Source: UBA8190 sp003453695
GTDB taxonomy: Bacteria > Actinomycetota > Acidimicrobiia > Acidimicrobiales > UBA8190
DNA: 64,000 bases
Assembly (NCBI GenBank): GCA_036796975.1
Contig: DAIRBY010000001.1
Span: 62,001 to 126,000, forward strand
Reading direction: 5' to 3'
The position numbers and the translations under genes are program-made. The notes under the pieces are model-generated. The model was not told the origin of the DNA. It was given only the letters and a program-made list of their open reading frames with translations, and did no database searches. Positions 26,246-34,879 of this stretch are shown piece after piece; position 1 is the stretch's first letter; each line of letters starts with the position of its first letter.

Positions 26246-27664
26246 TCAGCGCTGCAGGGCCTTGACCTCGAGAAACTCCTCCAACCCGAACGTGCCGGCT
26301 TCCCGGCCGATGCCGGACTGCTTGTAGCCGCCGAAGGGGGCGAGGGGGTTGAAGCCGCCGCCGTTCACCTCCACCTGACCGGCGCGCAGCCGCCGGGCCA
26401 CCGCTTCGGCACGGGTCTTGTCACCGGCCCACACCCCGGCAGCCAGTCCGTACATGGTCCCGTTAGCGATCTCCACCGCCTCGTCCTCGGTGTCGTAGGG
26501 GATGATGGCCAGCACCGGACCGAAGATCTCCTCCTGGGCGATGGTCATGTCCGGGCGCACCTCGGAGAACACGGTGGGACGGACGTAGTACCCCGTCTCC
26601 AAGCCCTCGGGTGGCTCGTCCCCGCCGGTGAGGAGCTTGGCACCCTCGTCCACGCCCTTGCGGATGTAGCCCCTGACCCTGTCGCGCTGCACCGAGGAGA
26701 CGAGCGGCCCCAGGCGGGTGGCGGCGTCGAAGGGGTCACCGGGGAGGTAGGTCTCGGCCGTCTCCACGACCAGCCGCTCCACTTCGCCCAGCTTGCTGCG
26801 GGGCACCAGCATGCGGGTGAGCGCCGAGCAGGTCTGTCCCGAGTTGAGGAAGCAGGCGGACACCCCAGCGGGGACGACTGCCGAGAGGTCGGCGTCTTCC
26901 AGCACCACGTTGGCCGACTTGCCCCCGAGCTCGAGCGCCACGCGCTTCACGGACTGGGAGGCGAGCTCCATCACCCGCTTGCCGGCCCGCGTCGATCCGG
27001 TGAAGGAGATCATGTCCACGAGGGGGTGAGAGGCGATGGCCTCGCCCACCACGGGACCGGTGCCGCTCACCAAGTTGAACACGCCGGCGGGCAGGCCGAC
27101 GTCTTCGAAGATGTCGGCCAGGACGAAGGCGTTGAGCGGCGTGACCTCGCTGGGCTTGACCACCACCGTGCACCCGGCCGCCAAGGCGAAGGCCACCTTC
27201 AAGGCGATCTGGTGCAGCGGGTAGTTCCACGGGGTGATGCAGCCGACCACTCCCACGGGCTCCCGCACGATGAGCGAATTCCCAAGCTCCTCCTCGAAGG
27301 GGAACTCGGTGACCACCTGGGCGGCGTTGTAGAAGTTCATCACCGGCAGCCCGACCTGGATCAGGTTGGAGAGCGTGAAGGGCATGCCCAGCTCCTGGGA
27401 GATGAGCGTCGCCAGCTCTGGCGTGCGGGCGGTGAGCCCCTCCTGGACGCGCAGCAGGACCTTGGAGCGCTCGTCCACCGAGGTGGCCGACCAGCCGGGG
27501 AAGGCCTCGGCGGCGGCGCGTGCCGCGGCGTCGACGTCCTCGGGTGTCCCGTCGGGGACGGTGCCGATGACCTCTTCCGTGGCCGAGTTGACGACCTCGA
27601 TGGTCCCGGTGCCCGACGACGGCACCCAGGAACCACCGATGTAGAGCTTGTCGCGGACCTCCAT
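26246..27664 (-). CDS. NAD(P)-dependent aldehyde dehydrogenase
   Basis: A 472-residue aldehyde dehydrogenase superfamily enzyme that oxidises aldehydes to acids. Key elements are the cofactor and oxyanion region ITPWNYPLHQIALKVAFALA, the glycine motif FTGSTRAGKRVME, the general base Glu in RVALELGGKSANVV and the nucleophile Cys in NSGQTCSALTRM. The C-terminal PFGGYKQSGIGREAG block is complete. The substrate cannot be told from sequence. It ends where the GT2 gene begins, and a 92-base gap separates it from the upstream permease. Confidence 0.92.
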   Translation of the reverse strand: MEVRDKLYIGGSWVPSSGTGTIEVVNSATEEVIGTVPDGTPEDVDAAARAAAEAFPGWSATSVDERSKVLLRVQEGLTARTPELATLISQELGMPFTLSNLIQVGLPVMNFYNAAQVVTEFPFEEELGNSLIVREPVGVVGCITPWNYPLHQIALKVAFALAAGCTVVVKPSEVTPLNAFVLADIFEDVGLPAGVFNLVSGTGPVVGEAIASHPLVDMISFTGSTRAGKRVMELASQSVKRVALELGGKSANVVLEDADLSAVVPAGVSACFLNSGQTCSALTRMLVPRSKLGEVERLVVETAETYLPGDPFDAATRLGPLVSSVQRDRVRGYIRKGVDEGAKLLTGGDEPPEGLETGYYVRPTVFSEVRPDMTIAQEEIFGPVLAIIPYDTEDEAVEIANGTMYGLAAGVWAGDKTRAEAVARRLRAGQVEVNGGGFNPLAPFGGYKQSGIGREAGTFGLEEFLEVKALQR

Positions 27665-27756
27665 CGCGGCCTCCTCGGTCAGGCCGCCGCTCCAGGCAGC
27701 GGACTTGGCGACACGATGCTACGCCCTGGGCTGCGGCGTGCCCCCGGCGGCAGCGG

Positions 27757-29271
27757 TCAGGGGTCGAGGTCCTTCCCCGGGGCCGACCGAACGGTGCCGG
27801 GGGCACAAGGCGTGGCGGCGGTGTCGTCCCCGGCGTAGGGATCGCCGAGAAGGTCGCGCGCCCGGGCGAAGAGCGAGGCGGCGTCGGCGTCGGCCGCCGT
27901 CACGGTCCCGCCGAACAGCTGGCGGCCACCTCCCGTCACCTGCCGCAGGGACCAGTCGGAGAACCGCTCGAGGAGGCCGTCCAGAGACGGGCGCTCGCCC
28001 CCCGCCGGCACCCACAGCCACAACATGATCACCGCCTGGAGCACGCCGGCCACGGCGGGGAACACCCAGATGACGCGGTAGTCACCGGTGCGGTCCACCG
28101 CCCATGCCGCCGCGAAGGCGAACACGAGGCCGAAGGCACTGAACGGGGCGACCAGCTTTCCCAACAGCTCACCGAGGCCGCCGTAGGTGGGAAGCAGGCG
28201 CAGGATCATGGGGGCGAGTGAGATCACGAAGGCGAAGAACAGCGGCGCTCCGGCGAAGGCCAGCACCACCGTCTGCCAGATGTGGGTCGAGGCGAACTGC
28301 AGAACCGACAACACCGCTCCCGCCGCCGGCGCTGCCACGGCCACCTGCTTGCGGGTCAGCGACCGGCTGAGCAGGACGCCGGCACCGACACCGAAGATCA
28401 ACAGCGGCACCCCGGTGACCCACCCGGCCAGGGTCTGCACGGGCGCACCGGCGTGCTGGACCTTCTGGAAGTAGACGATGGCGAGGTACCCGGTGGCACT
28501 GACCCCGGCCCAGAACACGAGGATGCCCGCCAAAAGGACGCCGCCGTTGGGGGCGTGCAGGATGTCGAGAAGCTCTCGGCGCCAGGGGACGGCGGGTCGG
28601 GCCCGTTCCCGGGCCGAGACCTCCCGGGCCGCCGCAGACTCCCGCACCAAGGCCAGCACCACCACGGCCGCCGCCACCATCAGGACCGCCGCCAGGCGGA
28701 AGGCCAGGTTCCAGGTGGCGGGGTCGCCCGTGCGCCAGGTGGCCAGGACCGTGAACTTGATGGCGAGACTGACGATGGCCCCGAAGACGCCCACCACCAC
28801 GGCCGCCTTCACCGTGCGACTCTTGCCGAAGGTCTCGGGGACGACGGCCAGGTTGGTGAGGCCGAACACCACGCTCGCCGTCTTGGCCGCCACCACCAGG
28901 GCCACGAGCGGCCAGTACCCCGGCACCACGGTGAAGGCCCACGTGCAGGTGGCCATGACGAGCAGTCCCGCCGCCATGTAGGGGGCCCGCCGCCCCGCCG
29001 GTCCCCGGGTCCGGTCGCTGGCGCGGCCGAGGACCGGGTAGGCGAGCCACCCGACGAGCCGGTTGGCACACAGCGCGAAGGTGATGGCCAGCGCGCTCGA
29101 CACCCGTGACGACACGAGCAGGGTGAGGAGCACGCCCGACACGGCCAGATAGGCGCGTGGTCCCGCCAGCCCGAGGGCGAGGCCGGCCATGGTGCGCACC
29201 CGCCGCCCCTCCACCGCCCAGCCCGAGCGGACGACGTCTTCGGCGGGCGCGGCGACTTCGATCCCGGACAT
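27757..29271 (-). CDS. GPH/MFS-type transporter
   Basis: A 504-residue membrane protein with about twelve hydrophobic segments. The cytoplasmic loop between helices 2 and 3 reads LGRASDRTRGPAGRRAPYM, the signature of the glycoside-pentoside-hexuronide symporter branch of the major facilitator superfamily. A GxxSD motif relic is followed by a central hydrophilic loop with ARERARPAVPWRRELLD. The last 70 residues are soluble and unassigned. The substrate is unknown. It is seven bases from the SDR gene and may belong to the same fatty-acid or xenobiotic operon. Confidence 0.75.
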   Translation of the reverse strand: MSGIEVAAPAEDVVRSGWAVEGRRVRTMAGLALGLAGPRAYLAVSGVLLTLLVSSRVSSALAITFALCANRLVGWLAYPVLGRASDRTRGPAGRRAPYMAAGLLVMATCTWAFTVVPGYWPLVALVVAAKTASVVFGLTNLAVVPETFGKSRTVKAAVVVGVFGAIVSLAIKFTVLATWRTGDPATWNLAFRLAAVLMVAAAVVVLALVRESAAAREVSARERARPAVPWRRELLDILHAPNGGVLLAGILVFWAGVSATGYLAIVYFQKVQHAGAPVQTLAGWVTGVPLLIFGVGAGVLLSRSLTRKQVAVAAPAAGAVLSVLQFASTHIWQTVVLAFAGAPLFFAFVISLAPMILRLLPTYGGLGELLGKLVAPFSAFGLVFAFAAAWAVDRTGDYRVIWVFPAVAGVLQAVIMLWLWVPAGGERPSLDGLLERFSDWSLRQVTGGGRQLFGGTVTAADADAASLFARARDLLGDPYAGDDTAATPCAPGTVRSAPGKDLDP

Positions 29272-29277
29272 GACGAG

Positions 29278-30162
29278 CTACGCCGGCGGGGTCGGAGGGA
29301 GGGCGTCGGCGATCTGGGTGCGCACAGGCACGAACTCCGGCATCACGAAGTGACGACGGAGCCAGTTGGCCCCGTCCACCACCAGGGTATGCCCGGTCAC
29401 GAAGCTGGCGTACGGCGAGCACAGCCAGGTCGCCGCCCATCCCAGCTCGTGCAGCCGGCCCAACCGACCCGCCGGCTGGCGCCGGGCGTCCACGTCCTCG
29501 CCGGCTCCGGCGCGCAGGACGGTGAGCTCGGGGCGCATGTCCTCGTGGACGAACAGCCCCGGTGCCAAGGCGTTCACGCGGACCCCCTGCGGCGCCCACT
29601 CCACCGCCAGGGTCTTCGTGAGGTTCTCCACCGCCGCCTTGGCGGCGGCGGTGTGCACCATGCCCGGCCCCCCGGTGAAGGCCTGCGTGGCGAGGATGTT
29701 GCAGACGACGGCGGGCTCACCATCCCGGCTGGCCCGACGGAAGAGCTCCTGGGAACAGAAGAAGGTGCCGTCCAGGACGATCTGGGTGACCGCCCTCCAG
29801 CCGTTCGGACTCAGGTCCTCGGCGGGCACGGGGAAGTTGGCGGCGGCGTTGTTCACCAGCACCCGCACCGGACCCAGCGCCGCCTCCACCGTGTCGAAAG
29901 CCGCCGACAGCTCCTCGGGTCGGCGCACATCCGCCTCGGCCGCGACGGCTCGGCCCCCGGCCGCCTCCACGGCCTCGACACCAGCCCGGCGGTGCTCGGC
30001 GCGGCGCGACACCACGCCCACCGCCGCGCCGGCCCGGGCGAACTCGACGGCGATGGCCCGGCCCAGCCCCGTGCCTCCTCCGGTCACCACGACGGTCGTG
30101 CCGGCGAAGGTGTCGGGGGGGAGCATGGGCCGGCCCGCGGGGGGCGGCTCCGAGAGGGGCAC
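29278..30162 (-). CDS. SDR family reductase, 2,4-dienoyl-CoA reductase-like
   Basis: A 294-residue short-chain dehydrogenase with the NADP-binding VVVTGGGTGLGRAIAVEFAR and NNAAANFPVPAEDL. Where classical SDRs have YxxxK, this one reads MVHTAAAKAAVENLTKTLAV: the Lys is kept but the Tyr is absent. This matches peroxisomal-type 2,4-dienoyl-CoA reductases, which use other residues for catalysis, as does the following VEWAPQGVRVNALAPG. It lies four bases from an enoyl-CoA hydratase/isomerase gene, which supports a role in breaking down unsaturated acyl-CoA. Confidence 0.78.
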   Translation of the reverse strand: MPLSEPPPAGRPMLPPDTFAGTTVVVTGGGTGLGRAIAVEFARAGAAVGVVSRRAEHRRAGVEAVEAAGGRAVAAEADVRRPEELSAAFDTVEAALGPVRVLVNNAAANFPVPAEDLSPNGWRAVTQIVLDGTFFCSQELFRRASRDGEPAVVCNILATQAFTGGPGMVHTAAAKAAVENLTKTLAVEWAPQGVRVNALAPGLFVHEDMRPELTVLRAGAGEDVDARRQPAGRLGRLHELGWAATWLCSPYASFVTGHTLVVDGANWLRRHFVMPEFVPVRTQIADALPPTPPA

Positions 30163-30166
30163 GGCC

Positions 30167-31000
30167 CTATTTCCCTTCGAAGGTCACCGGCTTCTTGGCC
30201 GCCTTGGCGGCATAGCCGGCCGGCATGTCCTCGGAGACGAACTCGATGGCCGCGCTCATGGCCTCGAAGCGCATCGACTCGGCCAGTCCCCGGTAGGTGA
30301 AGTGGTCGATCGTCCGCTTGATGCTCTGGACGGCGAGCGGGGCGTTGCCGGCGATCTCGCCGGCCACGGCCATGGCGGCCTGCTCCAGCTCTCCGGTGGT
30401 GGTGACCTGCTGGACGAGCCCGAGGCGTTCCGCCAAGGCGGCGTCGATGCGCCGTCCGGTCATGGCCAGCAGCTTGGCCCAGCCGGCGCCCACCTCATGG
30501 GCGAGACGGAGGTCACCACCGCCGTCGATACCCACCCCCACCTGGGCCTCGGGCAGGGCGAAGACGGCGTCGTCGGCGGCCAGGCGGATGTCGGCCATGA
30601 GGGCCAGCTCGAAGCCGAAGCCGAGGCAGTACCCCTGCACCGCCACCACGACGGGCTGGGGCAGCTCGGCGAAGGACTTGAACTGGTCGTGGGCCCAGCG
30701 GATGCCTTCGTAGTAGTTGCGGGCCTTCTCGGCGGGCGAGCGACCCGTCACCCGGTCCTCGGGCATGCCCAGGTCGATACCGGCACAGAAGGCACGACCC
30801 TCGGCGCGCAGGACGACCACCCGGACCCGCTCGTCGAAGCGGATCTGGTTGGCGCGCGCCCCCAGCTGCCGTGTCGCCTCCCAGCTCCAGGCGTTCAGCT
30901 TGCCGGGGTTGTCGAGCGTGAGCACCGCCACGTGGCCCTCGACGTCGAGACGGAGCATCCAGTCCTTCTCGTCGACCAGCGGAGAGGTGGAGAAAGGCAT
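30167..31000 (-). CDS. Enoyl-CoA hydratase/isomerase family protein (possibly dienoyl-CoA isomerase)
   Basis: A 277-residue crotonase-fold enzyme. The oxyanion-hole and catalytic blocks are FCAGIDLGMPEDR, YCLGFGFELALMADIRLA and FALPEAQVGVGIDGGGDLRL. Both glutamates of hydratases are present, and an Asp replaces the usual Pro in the last block, as in delta3,5-delta2,4-dienoyl-CoA isomerases. Paired with the 2,4-dienoyl-CoA-reductase-like SDR four bases downstream, an auxiliary role in beta-oxidation of unsaturated fatty acids is the best guess. A plain hydratase cannot be excluded. Confidence 0.82.
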   Translation of the reverse strand: MPFSTSPLVDEKDWMLRLDVEGHVAVLTLDNPGKLNAWSWEATRQLGARANQIRFDERVRVVVLRAEGRAFCAGIDLGMPEDRVTGRSPAEKARNYYEGIRWAHDQFKSFAELPQPVVVAVQGYCLGFGFELALMADIRLAADDAVFALPEAQVGVGIDGGGDLRLAHEVGAGWAKLLAMTGRRIDAALAERLGLVQQVTTTGELEQAAMAVAGEIAGNAPLAVQSIKRTIDHFTYRGLAESMRFEAMSAAIEFVSEDMPAGYAAKAAKKPVTFEGK

Positions 31001-31007
31001 CGACTCC

Positions 31008-31721
31008 TCACCTTCTGGCGGTGAACCGGTAGCGCACCAGGGTCCCCAGGGCGCGAATGCCGTCGTGCCAGTCGAACTTCTGTCCTTCGGACACCTCGCG
31101 CGCCGCGTAGGAGATGGGCACCTCGTAGATGCGAACCCCTCGGCGCAGGAGTTTGGCCGTGATCTCCGGCTCGAACTCGAAGCGGTCAGCGTCGATGGTC
31201 ATCCCGTCGAGCACGCTCCGGTCGAAAAGCTTCGAGCACGTCTCGATGTCCGACAGCGTGGTACCGAACAGCACGTCGGTGGCCAGGGCGAGCAGACGGT
31301 TGCCCACCCAGCTGGACAGGCGCATGTTCTTCCGCTCGCCGGTGAAACGGCTGCCGTAGACGACCTTGGCCTTGCCCTTGAGGACGGGATCCAGCAGCCG
31401 GGGCCAATCGTCAGGGTCGTACTCGAGGTCGGCATCCTGGATGAGCACCAGCTGCCCGCTGGCCTTGTCCAAGCCGGAGCGGATGGCCGCTCCCTTGCCC
31501 CGGTTCTCAGAGTGCCGGATGATCCGAACCGTCGAGTCCTCGAGTGCCGAGAGCACCTTCCCTGTCCCGTCGGTGGAACCGTCGTCCACGACGATGATCT
31601 CGACCGGCACGGGAAGCTCCGCCGCTCGTATCCGGCGCAGGACCTCGACGACGGTGTTGCGCTCGTTGTACACGGGCACGATCACCGAGAGCAGGCGCTC
31701 GTCGGCGTGATGCGCTTCCAC
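31008..31721 (-). CDS. Polyprenyl/dolichyl-phosphate sugar transferase (GT2)
   Basis: A 237-residue GT2 enzyme of the dolichyl-phosphate mannose synthase type. It shows LSVIVPVYNERNTVVEVLRR, EIIVVDDGSTDGT, the metal motif in LIQDADLEYDPDDW and KVVYGSRFTGER. It has no C-terminal membrane domain, so it should be a soluble or peripheral enzyme that loads a sugar from a nucleotide donor onto a polyprenyl phosphate for use outside the membrane. It is the last gene of a leftward unit with the UDP-xylose synthase and UDP-glucose dehydrogenase genes. Confidence 0.85.
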   Translation of the reverse strand: MEAHHADERLLSVIVPVYNERNTVVEVLRRIRAAELPVPVEIIVVDDGSTDGTGKVLSALEDSTVRIIRHSENRGKGAAIRSGLDKASGQLVLIQDADLEYDPDDWPRLLDPVLKGKAKVVYGSRFTGERKNMRLSSWVGNRLLALATDVLFGTTLSDIETCSKLFDRSVLDGMTIDADRFEFEPEITAKLLRRGVRIYEVPISYAAREVSEGQKFDWHDGIRALGTLVRYRFTARR

Positions 31722-31724
31722 TGC

Positions 31725-32684
31725 TCAGATCCCCCTGTCGCCGGCGACCGGCACCGCTGCCCCGAAGTACTCCGCCGTCATACGAAGACCTTGCGCCAAC
31801 TCCACCTTGGGCTCCCATCCCAGCAAGCGGCGAGCCGTCGAGATGTCCGGGCACCGACGCGCGGGGTCGTCGGCTGGCAACTCGCCATGGACGATGGGGG
31901 ACGACGATCCCGTCAGGTCGAGCACCTGTGTGGCCAGCTCCAACACGGTGATCTCGTGAGGATTGCCGATGTTGACCGGCCCGAGGACGTCCGAGTCGAA
32001 CAGCGCCAGGATGCCCGTCACTTCGTCGTCGACGAAGCAGAGGCTCCTCGTTTGGCTGCCGTCTCCATAGACGGTGAGTGGCAAGCCTCCCAGGGCCTGC
32101 ACCAAGAAGTTCGAGACCACCCGTCCGTCGCCGGGGGCCAGCCGCGGCCCGTAGGTGTTGAAGATGCGAACGATGGCCACGTCCGTCCCCAGGCTGCGAT
32201 GCCAGGCCATGGTGAGGGCCTCGGCGAACCGCTTGGCCTCGTCGTACACGCTGCGAGGGCCGATGGGGTTCACGTTCCCCCAGTAGCCCTCGGTCTGGGG
32301 ATGGACCTCGGGGTCGCCGTACACCTCGCTGGTCGACGCCAGCAGGCACCGGGCCCCGTGGGCGGTCGCCAGCGCCAAGGCGTGGCGGGTCCCTTCGCTG
32401 CCCACGGCCAGCGTCTCGAGAGGCCGGGCCAGATAGGCGGGAGGCGAAGCCGGGCTGGCCAGGTGCAGCACGCCGTCGACCTGGCCCTCCACGTCCAGTC
32501 CCCGACTGACGTCCTGCACCATCAGCTCGAAGCCCTCGTGGCCCACGAGCTGGGCGACGTTGGCCTCCGACCCGGTGGAGAGGTCGTCCACGCACACCAC
32601 CCGGTCCCCCCTCGCCACCAGGGCGTCGCAGAGGTGGGACCCGAGGAAGCCGGCTCCGCCGGTGACGACGATGCGGGCGCTCAC
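31725..32684 (-). CDS. UDP-glucuronate decarboxylase (UDP-xylose synthase)-like epimerase
   Basis: A 319-residue extended SDR with RIVVTGGAGFLGSHLCDAL, the active-site Ser/Tyr/Lys in LLASTSEVYGDPE and PRSVYDEAKRFAEAL, and the C-terminal RIFNTYGPRLAPGDGRVV typical of UDP-glucuronate decarboxylases. It would convert UDP-glucuronate to UDP-xylose. The GTG at 32684 overlaps the UDP-glucose dehydrogenase stop by four bases, so product and substrate enzymes are coupled. UDP-xylose or UDP-glucuronate would feed the glycosyltransferases of this window. Confidence 0.85.
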   Translation of the reverse strand: MSARIVVTGGAGFLGSHLCDALVARGDRVVCVDDLSTGSEANVAQLVGHEGFELMVQDVSRGLDVEGQVDGVLHLASPASPPAYLARPLETLAVGSEGTRHALALATAHGARCLLASTSEVYGDPEVHPQTEGYWGNVNPIGPRSVYDEAKRFAEALTMAWHRSLGTDVAIVRIFNTYGPRLAPGDGRVVSNFLVQALGGLPLTVYGDGSQTRSLCFVDDEVTGILALFDSDVLGPVNIGNPHEITVLELATQVLDLTGSSSPIVHGELPADDPARRCPDISTARRLLGWEPKVELAQGLRMTAEYFGAAVPVAGDRGI

Positions 32685-33991
32685 ACCCGGCCGACGCCGA
32701 CGTAGGAGAAGCCCATGCGCTTGAGGGCGGCAGGGTCGAGGAGATTGCGGGCGTCGACCACCTGGGCACGGGCCATCGCCGTCCGCACCTTGGCATGGTC
32801 GAGCCAGCGGAATTCGTCCCATTCGGTGAGGATGACCAGCGCCTCGGCGCCGTCGCAGGCGCCGTACGGATCGGGGCAGATCTCCACGCCGGCGGGGAGG
32901 TCGGAGGCTCGGTCCGTCACCGTCGGGTCATAGGCGCGCACCGTGGCGCCACCCTCGACGAGGCGCCGGATGATCTCCACCGCCGGGGAGTACCTCCGAT
33001 CGTCGGTCCCGGCCTTGAAGGTGAGCCCCCAGGCGGCCACCCGGTGGCCGGTCAGGTCGCCCTCGAGGGCGTCACGGACCTTGGACACCACGGCGGCCAG
33101 ATGGACGTCGTTGGCCTCGATGGCGCTGCGCAGGATGCCGAAGTCGTATCCGGCCATGGCTGAGATGTGCAGCAGCGCCCGGGTGTCCTTGGGGAGGCAC
33201 GAACCACCCCATCCCGGGCCCGGCCGCAGGTAGTCGAAGCCGATCCTGTGGTCGTACCCCATGCCCAAGAGCACGTCCCGGACGTCGGCGCCCACGGTCT
33301 CGCACAAGCTGGCAACGGCGTTCACGAAGCTCAACTTGGTGGCGAGAAAGGCGTTGCAGGCGTACTTGATCGTCTCCGAGGTGGCGGCATCGGTCACGAT
33401 GAGCGGTGCCTGCGTCTCGGCGAACAGCCGCCCCACCCGGGCTGCGGCCTCCTGGTCGTCGGAACCGACGACGACGCGGTCGGGATGGAGGAAGTCGTGC
33501 ACGGCTGTGCCCTCGCGCAGGAACTCCGGGTTGGACACCACGGCGATGTCCGCCCGTCCGATCCACTGCTCCACCAAGGCGGCCGATCCCACGGGGACCG
33601 TCGACTTGTTGATCACCACCGCCCCCCGCTCGAGGACGGGGCCGATCTCGCTCGATGCCGACTCCAGGGCCGAGACGTCGGCCGACCCGTCGGCCCCCTG
33701 GGGAGTGGGCAGGCACAGGAACACGAACTCCGCTCCCGCCACCGACGGCCCGGCGCCCTGTACGAAGCGAAGCCGGCCGGAGCGCAGCGTCTGCGCCAGC
33801 AGGTCCTCGATCCCCTCTTCGAAGATCGTCGGCCGTCCCCGGCTGAGCTGCTCGACCTTGGCCGGGTCGGACTCCCCACAGCACACCCGGTGGCCGAGGT
33901 GGGCGAGGCAGACGGCGGTGGTCAGACCCACGTACCCGGCGCCAACGACGGCCACCGACGCGCTGTAGCGGGGCTGGGGCGTGCCGCTCAT
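32681..33991 (-). CDS. ugd: UDP-glucose 6-dehydrogenase
   Basis: A 436-residue enzyme oxidising UDP-glucose to UDP-glucuronate with two NAD. It shows SVAVVGAGYVGLTTAVCLAH, FLCLPTPQGADG, the loop SNPEFLREGTAVHDF and the catalytic Cys in PGPGWGGSCLPKDTRALLH. The frame runs on upstream, but ATG 33991 places the Rossmann motif at the usual distance from the N-terminus. It is divergent from the TetR gene across a 214-base region and is followed by the UDP-xylose synthase gene. Confidence 0.94.
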   Translation of the reverse strand: MSGTPQPRYSASVAVVGAGYVGLTTAVCLAHLGHRVCCGESDPAKVEQLSRGRPTIFEEGIEDLLAQTLRSGRLRFVQGAGPSVAGAEFVFLCLPTPQGADGSADVSALESASSEIGPVLERGAVVINKSTVPVGSAALVEQWIGRADIAVVSNPEFLREGTAVHDFLHPDRVVVGSDDQEAAARVGRLFAETQAPLIVTDAATSETIKYACNAFLATKLSFVNAVASLCETVGADVRDVLLGMGYDHRIGFDYLRPGPGWGGSCLPKDTRALLHISAMAGYDFGILRSAIEANDVHLAAVVSKVRDALEGDLTGHRVAAWGLTFKAGTDDRRYSPAVEIIRRLVEGGATVRAYDPTVTDRASDLPAGVEICPDPYGACDGAEALVILTEWDEFRWLDHAKVRTAMARAQVVDARNLLDPAALKRMGFSYVGVGRV

Positions 33992-34181
33992 GGGCGCAGC
34001 CCGGGAACAGCGGTGGAGGGCGCTGCGGCCACCGGGTACGCCGGTCGGCGGCGGCGACCTGGGTGGGCAAGGCTGGGCATGGCGGGCGGCTCCGATCCTG
34101 CCTCGGCCGGGCGGACCGGCCACCTGAGAGCACGCCAGTATCCCACGGCCCCACAACGGCCGGAGTTTCCATAGCGGTCCA

Positions 34182-34200
34182 TATGTACATAGCATTCGTT
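34182..34200. promoter_or_regulatory. AT-rich palindromic element before the TetR gene
   Basis: An AT-rich island in a GC-rich setting lies between ugd and the TetR gene. It contains the perfect 10-base palindrome TATGTACATA (34182-34191), and just after it GCAT and ATGC arms around a 5-base spacer. TACATA could serve as a -10 hexamer, giving a nearly leaderless transcript from ATG 34206. A TetR operator for autoregulation is a reasonable inference. Confidence 0.4.
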
Positions 34201-34205
34201 ATGCA

Positions 34206-34838
34206 ATGTCCCTGCCGGTGGCACGTCAGACACAACGTCAACGCCGGGCCCAGACCCGCGCCGCACTGATCGCCGCCGCCGCCGAGCTGTTCGCCGACCT
34301 GGGCTACGACGCCGTGTCGGTGGACGCCGTCGCCGAGCTGGCCGGGAGGACCTCGGGGGCGGTGTACGACCACTTCGGCTCGAAACAGGGACTGCTCCTG
34401 GCCGTGCTCGACGACTGGTCGCAGACCACGGTCTCGGCGCTGGTTTCGGCCTTCCAGGGCACGGAGACGCTCCGCCAGCGCTTGCACGCCGTGGCCACCA
34501 CCATGATCGTGGAGCCCAGCGACGGCACCCAGCGGATGCTGCTGCTCGAGCACGAGCTGTCCTTGCGGGCCGCCCGTGACCCCGTGGTCGCCACCGCCGT
34601 CCGGCGTCGCGGGGCCCGCATGAGACAGCGCCTGGTCCGCGGCCTGGCCAGCTGGAAGGAGGAGGGAGTGCTGCCCGACAGCTCCGCTCCTGCCGAGGAC
34701 CTGGCCGCCACCGTCGCCGCTCTCGTGATGGGCATGGAGATGCAGCAGCGGATCGAGCCGGGTTCCTTCGACGCAGACAGCGCGGCGGGCGTGCTGGAAG
34801 CAGCGCTCACGTCCGGGGCCGACCCTCCCGGCCCCTGA
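34206..34838 (+). CDS. TetR family transcriptional regulator
   Basis: A 210-residue repressor. Residues 16-62 form the TetR helix-turn-helix domain (ALIAAAAELFADLGYDAVSV, AELAGRTSGAVYDHFGSKQG). The remainder is an all-helical ligand-binding domain with no family signature I can assign. It precedes a nitronate monooxygenase gene by 41 bases and probably controls it together with itself. Control of the divergent UDP-glucose dehydrogenase is also possible because the intergenic region is shared. There is no clear ribosome site before ATG 34206. Confidence 0.88.
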   Translation: MSLPVARQTQRQRRAQTRAALIAAAAELFADLGYDAVSVDAVAELAGRTSGAVYDHFGSKQGLLLAVLDDWSQTTVSALVSAFQGTETLRQRLHAVATTMIVEPSDGTQRMLLLEHELSLRAARDPVVATAVRRRGARMRQRLVRGLASWKEEGVLPDSSAPAEDLAATVAALVMGMEMQQRIEPGSFDADSAAGVLEAALTSGADPPGP

Positions 34839-34879
34839 GCGAGATCACCGCAGGAACACAGAGAAAAGAGGAGAAGCCA

